From Pseudoduganella namucuonensis (GTDB lineage: Bacteria > Pseudomonadota > Gammaproteobacteria > Burkholderiales > Burkholderiaceae_D), in assembly GCF_900116645.1 (NCBI RefSeq), contig NZ_FPBO01000050.1, positions 1 to 50,909 on the forward strand: DNA of 50,909 bases, read 5' to 3'. The position numbers and the translations under genes are program-made. Shown piece after piece: positions 23,634 through 29,758 of this stretch; the first letter of the stretch is position 1, and the number at the start of each line of letters is the position of its first letter. The notes beneath the pieces are model-generated. The model searched no databases. It saw only the letters and a list, made by a program, of their open reading frames with translations, and was not told where the DNA came from.

Positions 23634-24596
23634 ATGGAAATAGGCATAGGCAACGTGAGCGTCATCATCTTCATCCTGGCGCTGGTCTTCGTCTTCAAGA
23701 CCATCAACGTGGTGCCGCAGCAGCACGCGTGGGTGGTCGAACGGCTGGGCAAGTACCACGCCACGCTGGGTCCTGGACTGAACATCGTTGTCCCCTTCGT
23801 CGACCGCATCGCCTACAAGCACGTGCTGAAGGAGATCCCGCTCGACGTGCCGTCGCAGGTCTGCATCACCAAGGACAACACGCAGTTGCAGGTGGACGGC
23901 ATCCTGTACTTCCAGATCACGGACGCCATGCGCGCCTCCTACGGCTCGTCCAACTACATCTCCGCCATCACGCAGCTGGCGCAGACCACGCTGCGCTCGG
24001 TGATCGGCCGCATGGAGCTGGACAAGACCTTCGAGGAACGCGACCACATCAACGCGTCCATCGTCAACGCCATCGACGAATCCGCCGCCAACTGGGGCGT
24101 GAAAGTGCTACGTTACGAGATCAAGGACCTGACGCCGCCGTCCGAGATCCTGCACGCGATGCAGGCGCAGATCACGGCCGAGCGGGGAAAGCGCGCGCTG
24201 ATCGCCGCCTCCGAGGGGCGCCAGCAGGAGCAGGTCAATATCGCCAACGGCGAGCGCGAAGCCTCGATCGCGCGCTCGGAAGGCGACAAGCAGTCGGCCA
24301 TCAACCGCGCCGAGGGCCAGGCCGCCGCCATCGTCGCGATCGCCGAGGCCACCGCCAACGCGCTGCGCCAGGTCGGCACGGCCATCCAGTCGGCGGGCGG
24401 CGAGTCGGCCATGCAACTGCGGGTGGCCGAACAGTACGTGCAGGCCTTCGAGAAGCTGGCCAAGACCAACAACTCGCTGATCGTCCCCGCCAACGTGGGC
24501 GACATGAGCAGCCTGATCGCCACCGCGATGCAGGTGGTGAAGACGCAGAAGCCGAGCGTGGTCGCCGCCGGCCGCCAGCACGATGCCAACACTTGA
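23634..24596 (+). CDS. SPFH-domain (stomatin/paraslipin-like) membrane protein
   Basis: I chose ATG 23634, seven bases after GGAGAG, giving 320 residues; the longer frame is a shadow in nfeD. One N-terminal membrane helix (IIFILALVFVFKTINVV) is followed by the SPFH domain (VPQQHAWVVERLGKYHATLG; TTLRSVIGRMELDKTFEERD) and an alanine/glutamate-rich coiled coil (residues ~190-260). The order of features matches the bacterial stomatin QmcA type. Paired with the NfeD gene before it. These proteins oligomerise in the inner membrane; a link to FtsH-type proteolysis is known for relatives, not shown here. Confidence 0.9.
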   Translation: MEIGIGNVSVIIFILALVFVFKTINVVPQQHAWVVERLGKYHATLGPGLNIVVPFVDRIAYKHVLKEIPLDVPSQVCITKDNTQLQVDGILYFQITDAMRASYGSSNYISAITQLAQTTLRSVIGRMELDKTFEERDHINASIVNAIDESAANWGVKVLRYEIKDLTPPSEILHAMQAQITAERGKRALIAASEGRQQEQVNIANGEREASIARSEGDKQSAINRAEGQAAAIVAIAEATANALRQVGTAIQSAGGESAMQLRVAEQYVQAFEKLAKTNNSLIVPANVGDMSSLIATAMQVVKTQKPSVVAAGRQHDANT

Positions 24597-24615
24597 GGTT
24601 TGAGGAAGGAATGAA

Positions 24616-25026
24616 ATGGGTACTTGGGCAATAGACGCTTTCGGCAACGACATCGCGCTGGACTGGGCGGAAGACTTGCAGGAATCGAAGGATCTCTACT
24701 TTATCGAGAACACCTTGAACAACGTGCTGTCGGCCGACAGCGCCGCCTACCTGGAGGCGCCGTTCGCGGCCGAGGGGCTGGCGGCGATCGAGGTGCTGGC
24801 GCGGCTGCAGGGCCAGCCCGGCGAGGCGGAGGAGGGCATCGATGCCTGGGTGGACGAGGTGCGCGCGAAGTTCAAACGCCGTCCGGACCTGGTCGAGAAA
24901 GCGCAGCGCGCCATCGACCACATCCTGTCGGACAAATCGGAACTGCGGGAACTGTGGGCGGACGGCGACGACTACGACAGCTGGCGCGCCGCCGTGGAAG
25001 CGCTGCGGACCCGCGTCAGCGCCTGA
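24616..25026 (+). CDS. DUF4259 domain protein
   Basis: The 136-residue soluble protein starts GTWAIDAFGNDIALDWAEDL, the opening typical of the DUF4259 family, and continues with alternating helices rich in Ala, Glu and Asp. The strongly acidic surface and the lack of signal peptide or membrane segment point to a cytoplasmic protein. No activity is known for the family. A clear AGGAAGG ribosome binding site precedes ATG 24616, and it begins 19 bases after the SPFH gene, so it may share that transcript. Confidence 0.8.
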   Translation: MGTWAIDAFGNDIALDWAEDLQESKDLYFIENTLNNVLSADSAAYLEAPFAAEGLAAIEVLARLQGQPGEAEEGIDAWVDEVRAKFKRRPDLVEKAQRAIDHILSDKSELRELWADGDDYDSWRAAVEALRTRVSA

Positions 25027-25114
25027 ATATTTGATCAGGACAAACGTGCGCGGGTTGCCAATGCCCGTTCGAAGTGGCATTGTGTAGCCTGACGACAATA
25101 TCAACGGAACCATC

Positions 25115-25648
25115 GTGAGCACTACGCTGTATTCGGCCTTCGTACCGGTCTTCATCCACTACCTGCGGCAACTGCACGCGACGCTGGCCGTGGCCGAGAA
25201 TCATGAGCGCCGCACCGGCAAGCCGCTGCTGCGCGCGGGCCTGGCCGAGGGCATGTTCCCGTTCGCGCAACAGGTCACCACCGCCTGCGGCTTCACCGTG
25301 CGCGCCTGCTGCCCCTTGCTGGGCGCGGACGCGCCGGTGCTGGCCGGCGGCGACCAGGATTGGAACGCCCTGCGCATCCGCGTCGAGGCCACCGTCGCGT
25401 GGCTGGAACAGGTGCCGGCCGAGCCCATCAACGCCGCCGAGGACATGCAGGTGGTGACGCAGGCCGGGCTGGTCTCGCCAGTGTTCTCGGGCAGCGACTT
25501 CGCGCTGTCGTACGCGCTGCCCAACTTCTTCTTCCACCTGGTGACGGCGCACTCCATCCTGCGCAGCCACGGCGTGCCGGTCGGGAAGGAAGACTTCGAC
25601 GGCTACCACCAGTACCAGCCCGGCTTCAGCTTCCCCCAAACCAAATAG
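25115..25648 (+). CDS. DUF1993 domain protein
   Basis: The 177 residues match the DUF1993 family: a start like TTLYSAFVPVFIHYLRQL, the helix AGLAEGMFPFAQQVTTAC, and the C-terminal FFFHLVTAHSILRSHGV-PVGKEDF segment. The pattern of conserved His and Asp on long helices is reminiscent of DinB-like four-helix bundles, but no metal site can be assigned with confidence. It uses a GTG start (25115). A TTGCCA/CATTGT pair spaced by 17 bases lies upstream (around 25056-25085) and may be its promoter. Confidence 0.8.
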   Translation: MSTTLYSAFVPVFIHYLRQLHATLAVAENHERRTGKPLLRAGLAEGMFPFAQQVTTACGFTVRACCPLLGADAPVLAGGDQDWNALRIRVEATVAWLEQVPAEPINAAEDMQVVTQAGLVSPVFSGSDFALSYALPNFFFHLVTAHSILRSHGVPVGKEDFDGYHQYQPGFSFPQTK

Positions 25649-25656
25649 AACGACGA

Positions 25657-26139
25657 ATGAGTCTTTTATCCGTACGCGAGTTCTTCTCGTCCCGCCAGCT
25701 GGACATCCCCATCATCGAGCTCGAAGCCAGCACCGCCACCGTGGCGCTGGCCGCCGAGGCGCACGGCGTGGAGCCGGGTCGCATCGCCAAGACGCTGGCC
25801 TTCCGTGTCGCCGAGGGACGGGTGATCCTGCTGGTGGCCAGCGGCGACGCCCGCATCGACAACAGGAAGTTCAAGGACACCTTCGGCAAGGGCAAGATGC
25901 TCAACGCCGAGGAGGTGGTGGAGCTGACCGGTCATCCCGTGGGAGGTGTCTGCCCCTTCGGCCTGGCGCGGCCGCTGCCCATCTACCTGGACAAGTCGCT
26001 GCAAGCCTACGACGAGGTGCTGCCGGCGGCCGGCTCCATCAACAGCGCCGTGCGCGTCACCTTGCCCATGCTGGCCGAGCTCACGGCCGGCGAGTGGGTG
26101 GACGTGTGCCAGGCCGCGCAGGCGCTCGAAGCGGCCTGA
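25657..26139 (+). CDS. YbaK/EbsC-type aminoacyl-tRNA deacylase
   Basis: Small free-standing editing domain that hydrolyses misacylated tRNA. The 160 residues start MSLLSVREFFSSRQLDIPII and carry GRIAKTLAFRVAEGRV (with the conserved Lys), the FGKGKMLNAEEV loop and the GGVCPFGLARPLPIYLD segment, which are the family's active-site elements. Length matches the YbaK-like group (about 150-170). It starts eight bases after the DUF1993 gene, so probably one transcript. The substrate tRNA cannot be read from the sequence. Confidence 0.88.
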   Translation: MSLLSVREFFSSRQLDIPIIELEASTATVALAAEAHGVEPGRIAKTLAFRVAEGRVILLVASGDARIDNRKFKDTFGKGKMLNAEEVVELTGHPVGGVCPFGLARPLPIYLDKSLQAYDEVLPAAGSINSAVRVTLPMLAELTAGEWVDVCQAAQALEAA

Positions 26140-26158
26140 CATCCCCGGCGCCGCCACC

Positions 26159-27034
26159 ATGCTGATCTTCGGCGAACACGAGGCGCAGGCGGGAGCGGCT
26201 GAACTGGCGGGCTTCCTGGCCCGGCACCGCAACGTGCTGGTGCTGACCGGCGCGGGCATCAGCACCGCGTCCGGCATACCGGACTACCGTGACAAGGACG
26301 GCGTGCGGCGCGGCCGCGCGCCCGTGCAGGGGCCGGAATTCCGCAAGCAGGACGCCGTGCGCCGCCGCTACTGGGCGCGCAGCATGGTGGGCTGGCCGAC
26401 CCTGGCGCAGGCCTCGCCGAACGCCGCGCACGTCGCGCTGGCGGAGCTGGAGTCGCGGGGCGGGCTGGGTTCCATCATCACGCAGAACGTGGACGGCCTG
26501 CACCAGCGGGCGGGCAGCCGCAGGCTGATCGAACTGCACGGAAACATCCACGGCGTGGTGTGCCTCGAATGCCGCGCCCAATACGCGCGCGTGGACATCC
26601 AGCGCCAGCTGCTGCGCGAGAATCCCGCGCTGGCGCAAACCAATGCCCAGCCGCTGCCGGACGGCGACGCGCAACTCGAACCGGAGGCGCTGGACGATTT
26701 CCACGTCCCGCATTGCGCGCGATGCGGCGGCGTGCTGCAGCCGGACGTGGTGTTCTTCGGCGATAACGTGCCGCCCGAACGCACCGGAGAGGCGCTGCGC
26801 TGGATGGCGGAGGCGGACGCGCTGCTGGTGGTGGGATCGTCGCTGATGGTGTTTTCGGGCTACCGCTTCTGCAAGCTCGCGGCGGCGGCGGGCAAGCCCA
26901 TCGCCGCGATCAACGCGGGCAAGACCCGCGCGGACGATCTGATGGAACTGAAGATCGCGGCCTCCGCCGAAATCGTGCTGCCTATGCTAGCCAAACCCGG
27001 ACTCGAAGGCTGGGGTCAGACCCGGCGGGTCTGA
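26159..27034 (+). CDS. Sirtuin-type NAD-dependent protein deacylase
   Basis: The 291-residue protein shows the NAD motifs GAGIS (31-35), TQNVDGLH (108-115), the catalytic His in ELHGNIHGVVC (His127), and a zinc ribbon with Cys135, Cys138, Cys186 and Cys189. VVGSSLMVFSGYRFC completes the Rossmann fold. The insert between the Cys pairs is long, as in the larger SIR2 class found in proteobacteria (mitochondrial SIRT4-like). It may deacylate lysines with long or branched acyl groups; this is inference from class. The stop codon and the last residues (GWGQTRRV) lie inside a REP-like repeat, so the present C-terminus is partly repeat-derived. Confidence 0.9.
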   Translation: MLIFGEHEAQAGAAELAGFLARHRNVLVLTGAGISTASGIPDYRDKDGVRRGRAPVQGPEFRKQDAVRRRYWARSMVGWPTLAQASPNAAHVALAELESRGGLGSIITQNVDGLHQRAGSRRLIELHGNIHGVVCLECRAQYARVDIQRQLLRENPALAQTNAQPLPDGDAQLEPEALDDFHVPHCARCGGVLQPDVVFFGDNVPPERTGEALRWMAEADALLVVGSSLMVFSGYRFCKLAAAAGKPIAAINAGKTRADDLMELKIAASAEIVLPMLAKPGLEGWGQTRRV

Positions 27035-27038
27035 CCCC
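27012..27038. repeat. REP-like palindrome at the end of the sirtuin gene
   Basis: GGGGTCAGACCC (27012-27023), loop GGC, GGGTCTGACCCC (27027-27038): a perfect 12-base stem. It supplies the sirtuin stop codon and lies 17 bases from the stop of the convergent lipoprotein gene, so it may terminate both. Confidence 0.9.
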
Positions 27039-27054
27039 GGATGTTGCCTCTGGG

Positions 27055-27612
27055 TCAATGCATCAGCATCGATCGAACAATGCCTTCCTTCGCCAGCGCG
27101 TAGTCGTGCGCGGCCAGCACGTAGTTGGTGTTCGGCTGGATCACCTTGATGTTCACGAACACCATGTCGCTGGTCTCCGCGTAGGAGCCCACCACGATCG
27201 CCTGCGCGCTGTGGTTGTGCGCCACATCGGTGATCTCGCGCGTCAGCATCATCTCGCCCTGGTTGCGCTTCAGGTAGACGCTGTTACGCAGCTTCATCTC
27301 CAGCATGTTCAGGCGACCCTGCGACAGGCGCGTCGAGATCTGCTCCGAGATCAACCGGCCCAGGGTGGTGGTCTGCTCCAGCGCGTCGATGTTGACCACG
27401 GTGGCCATGATCAGTGGCTTGTCCGCCAGCAGCTTGCCGCTCAGCTGCGCCAGCAGCACGTCCGCCACCGCGTAATTGGAAGCGATGAACTGGTTGGACG
27501 AGACGGTCGAGTAATTGGTCTGTTCCTTGGGCGGCTCGCTCGCGCAGCCGGCCAGCAGCAGGGGCAGCGAAAGGGACAACGAAAGGGACAGCGACGCCAG
27601 CTTGCGCATCAT
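27055..27612 (-). CDS. FlgO-family lipoprotein
   Basis: The 185-residue protein has a lipoprotein signal with lipobox LLAGC (Cys near residue 23) and an unusual SLSLSLSL run before it. The mature domain fits the FlgO family: NYAVADVLLAQLSGKLLADK, VATVVNIDALE as ATVVNIDALE, LGRLISEQISTRLSQGRL and AIVVGSYAETSDMVFVNIKV. In Vibrio, FlgO is an outer-membrane lipoprotein tied to flagellar stability, but the domain occurs in other lipoproteins too. The upstream lipoprotein gene overlaps it by four bases, so the two form a pair. No flagellar gene is near. Confidence 0.75.
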   Translation of the reverse strand: MMRKLASLSLSLSLSLPLLLAGCASEPPKEQTNYSTVSSNQFIASNYAVADVLLAQLSGKLLADKPLIMATVVNIDALEQTTTLGRLISEQISTRLSQGRLNMLEMKLRNSVYLKRNQGEMMLTREITDVAHNHSAQAIVVGSYAETSDMVFVNIKVIQPNTNYVLAAHDYALAKEGIVRSMLMH

Positions 27613-28295
27613 TTGTCACCCCGCACCTGGAAGGTCTTCATGTGCCTGACGTCCGCCGGATCGTCCGGGATGCCGTACAAGCTGCGGTCGCCCTCGGACA
27701 CGTAATAGGCCGAGCTGTTGCGCGCGTAGTAGCGGTACTGGTCGGACACGGACACCGTCACGATCAGCTCCGTCTTCGGCGTGCCGCCGGCGGCGAGATG
27801 CGCCTGGCGGAACTGGTTGAATTCATAAGCGCCCGCGATGGCCATCGCCGCGCCGGCCGGCGGCAGCGCCGCCACCGCCAGCACGCCCGGAGCGATCACG
27901 GCCACCTCGCCTTCGAAGCGGGTCTGGACGCGGTCCGGGCTGAAGACCAGCGCCTGCACGTCGATATCGACCTTCAGCGACCCGGCCTCGTGGCGCGACA
28001 CCACGTAGCCGTTCCGCACCAGGATGGAGGTGATGTGCGTGGCCAGCGCGCGCTCGAAGGGCGACGCCTTGGACGACGGCTCGGCTACGTACACCGGCCG
28101 CTGCGGACCCTTGCGGATGCCGTCCGTCAGCCCTTTTTCCAGATGGCCGGCGATCGCGCCCCAGTGGGCGGCGGCCTGCAGCTGGTATTGCCTGGACGCG
28201 GGGAAATCGGTCGCCAGTGGCGTGGGCGAATAGCGCGCCGCGCATCCGGTCAGCAGGGCGCCGAACATAATGGTTACTGCGATTTTCGGGGCCAT
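27609..28295 (-). CDS. Hypothetical lipoprotein, partner of the FlgO-like gene
   Basis: I chose the ATG at 28295 because GAGGA lies seven bases upstream and the signal peptide then reads MAPKIAVTIMFGALLTGC with a clean lipobox; the ATG at 28313 would add six charged residues. The mature part (about 210 residues) has a helix-rich start, strands around YVAEPSSKASPFERALA, and a predicted membrane-like glycine/alanine stretch (LAVAALPPAGAAMAIAGAY) near residue 155. I do not recognise the domain. The four-base overlap with the FlgO-like gene suggests a joint surface role. Confidence 0.65.
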   Translation of the reverse strand: MAPKIAVTIMFGALLTGCAARYSPTPLATDFPASRQYQLQAAAHWGAIAGHLEKGLTDGIRKGPQRPVYVAEPSSKASPFERALATHITSILVRNGYVVSRHEAGSLKVDIDVQALVFSPDRVQTRFEGEVAVIAPGVLAVAALPPAGAAMAIAGAYEFNQFRQAHLAAGGTPKTELIVTVSVSDQYRYYARNSSAYYVSEGDRSLYGIPDDPADVRHMKTFQVRGDK

Positions 28296-28370
28296 GGATT
28301 CCTCGTCGTTCATAGGGTGTGCCCGCCCAGTTTACCACGTGCGTTTCTGCTTAGAAACTCCACAGGCATG

Positions 28371-28395
28371 AAAAAGCCCGGCGCGGGGCCGGGCC
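28371..28395 (-). terminator. Rho-independent terminator of smpB
   Basis: On the minus strand GGCCCGGCC, a short loop and GCCGGGC are followed by five T residues, 20 bases after the smpB stop. Confidence 0.8.
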
Positions 28396-28414
28396 GGTGC
28401 TCTGTCGTGGTGCA

Positions 28415-28864
28415 TTAACGACGGTGCTGCTTCATGGCGGACGCCACTTCGCGCGACGCGTCGCGATCCTTCTCGGTGGCGCGCTTGTCGTGCTGCTTCT
28501 TGCCCTTGGCCAGGCCGATCTCGCATTTCACGCGGCCGCCCTTGTAGTGCAGGTTCAGCGGCACCAGCGTGTAGCCGGAGCGGGTCGCCTTGCCGATCAG
28601 TTTATCCAGTTCGGCGCGGTGCAGCAGCAGCTTGCGGGTGCGCACGGCCTCCGGGCTGATGTGGGTGGACGCGGTCGGCAGGGCGCTGATGTGGGCGCCG
28701 AACAGATACAGCTCGTCGCCCTTGATGGTCACGTAGGCTTCCTTGATCTGCACGCGCGCGTCGCGGATTGCCTTCACTTCCCAGCCCTCGAGCACGAGTC
28801 CGGCTTCGAACCGGTCCTCGATGAAGTAGTCGTGAAAGGCTTTTTTGTTATCGGCAATTGTCAT
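28415..28864 (-). CDS. smpB: SsrA-binding protein SmpB
   Basis: Binds tmRNA and guides it into stalled ribosomes for trans-translation. The 149 residues show the family start IADNKKAFHDYFIEDRFEAG, the LEGWEVKAIRDARVQI motif, and YLFGAHIS, and the basic C-terminal tail (GLAKGKKQHDKRATEKDRD) that enters the mRNA channel. Length is usual. It is divergent from ratA, a pairing conserved across many proteobacteria. The tmRNA gene itself is not in this window. Confidence 0.97.
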   Translation of the reverse strand: MTIADNKKAFHDYFIEDRFEAGLVLEGWEVKAIRDARVQIKEAYVTIKGDELYLFGAHISALPTASTHISPEAVRTRKLLLHRAELDKLIGKATRSGYTLVPLNLHYKGGRVKCEIGLAKGKKQHDKRATEKDRDASREVASAMKQHRR

Positions 28865-28951
28865 GGGTGGGTAAATAAGCGCGGGTCGGTTAAACTACGG
28901 TTCCTGCGCGCGGGGCGCGGATAAACCAACATAATATCAAACGGTAACACA
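28865..28951. promoter_or_regulatory. Divergent promoter region of smpB and ratA
   Basis: The 87-base gap carries both starts. TAATAT at 28932-28937 is a plausible -10 for ratA; no strong -35 is visible. For smpB only weak candidates exist. No operator-like palindrome was noted. Confidence 0.35.
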
Positions 28952-29386
28952 ATGGCAGTAGTGCACAAGTCGGTTATCCTCGGATACAGCGCCGAACAAA
29001 TGTTCGAACTGGTGGCCAAGGTCGAAGATTATCCCAAATTTCTGCCATGGTGTGGCGGGGTGGACATCAAGGACCGCGGCGACAACACGCTGGTGGCCAG
29101 CCTGGCGATCCATTATCACGGCATCCACCAGAGTTTTACCACGTCCAACGTGAACACGCGGCCCAGCAGCATGAAGATGACGCTGGTGGACGGACCCTTC
29201 AAGACGCTGGACGGCACCTGGACCTTCAAGCCGCTGCGCGAAGACGCGTGCAAGGTGGAACTGGACCTGCACTACGAATTCGCCAGCCGTATACTGGAAC
29301 AGGTGATCGGCCCCGTGTTCGGCATGATCGCCAACAGCATGGTCGATTCCTTCTGCAAACGGGCCGAAACGGTATATGGCAGCTGA
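28952..29386 (+). CDS. ratA: RatA-type ribosome association / COQ10-like START domain protein
   Basis: The 144-residue protein fits the polyketide cyclase/START fold: VHKSVILGYSAEQMFELVAK, VEDYPKFLPWCGG, and the C-terminal helix PVFGMIANSMVDSFCKRAE. E. coli RatA was reported to block 70S formation, while mitochondrial COQ10 binds ubiquinone; the family is shared, so the true role is open. It is followed by rnfH with an 11-base overlap, the conserved smpB-ratA-rnfH arrangement. Confidence 0.9.
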   Translation: MAVVHKSVILGYSAEQMFELVAKVEDYPKFLPWCGGVDIKDRGDNTLVASLAIHYHGIHQSFTTSNVNTRPSSMKMTLVDGPFKTLDGTWTFKPLREDACKVELDLHYEFASRILEQVIGPVFGMIANSMVDSFCKRAETVYGS

Positions 29387-29666
29387 CCAGATCAATGTGC
29401 AAGTGTGCTACGCCACCGACACGCTGACGTTCCTGCGGGACCTGCGGCTGGAGGCGGGCGCCACGATCCGGCGCGCGCTGGACGTGAGCGGGCTGGCGAT
29501 CGAAGTGCCGGGCATCGACTTGGCGGCGATGGCGGTCGGCATCCACGGCAAGAAAAAGACGCTCGACACCGTGTTGCGCGAGCACGACCGGGTCGAAGTC
29601 TACCGCCCCCTGATCGCCGACCCCAAGCAAGCCCGCCGCAGCCGCCGCCCCCGCAAAGACGCCTAA
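29376..29666 (+). CDS. rnfH: RnfH family protein (ubiquitin-like fold)
   Basis: The 96 residues start INVQVCYATDTLTFLRDLRL and carry GATIRRALDVSG and VGIHGKKKTLDTVLREHDRVEVYRPL, the RnfH signature; the family has a beta-grasp fold. The ATG at 29376 lies inside the end of ratA. The basic tail KQARRSRRPRKDA is typical. Its name comes from proximity to rnf genes in other bacteria, not from activity; function is unknown. The reading frame ends 14 bases before a long palindrome. Confidence 0.9.
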   Translation: MAADQINVQVCYATDTLTFLRDLRLEAGATIRRALDVSGLAIEVPGIDLAAMAVGIHGKKKTLDTVLREHDRVEVYRPLIADPKQARRSRRPRKDA

Positions 29667-29679
29667 CGTTATCAAACAA

Positions 29680-29751
29680 ACATCGGTGTCAGGCGCGACA
29701 TTCGGACATTTTTCGCTGGAAATGTCCGAATGTCGCGCCTGACACCGATGT
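29680..29751. repeat. 32-base perfect inverted repeat between rnfH and the GH94 gene
   Basis: Left arm 29680-29711 and right arm 29720-29751 are exact reverse complements around an 8-base loop; ACATCGGTGTCAGGCGCGAC starts the left arm and a T-run follows the right arm. The core GTGTCAGG is another REP-like unit seen in related bacteria. It lies between convergent genes and can terminate both. Confidence 0.9.
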
Positions 29752-29758
29752 GTTTTTG

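Noticed and set aside
28952..29666. ratA-rnfH as a toxin-antitoxin pair
   Set aside because: RatA was once described as a toxin, but smpB-ratA-rnfH is a conserved housekeeping arrangement and the family includes COQ10, so a TA reading is not supported by sequence.
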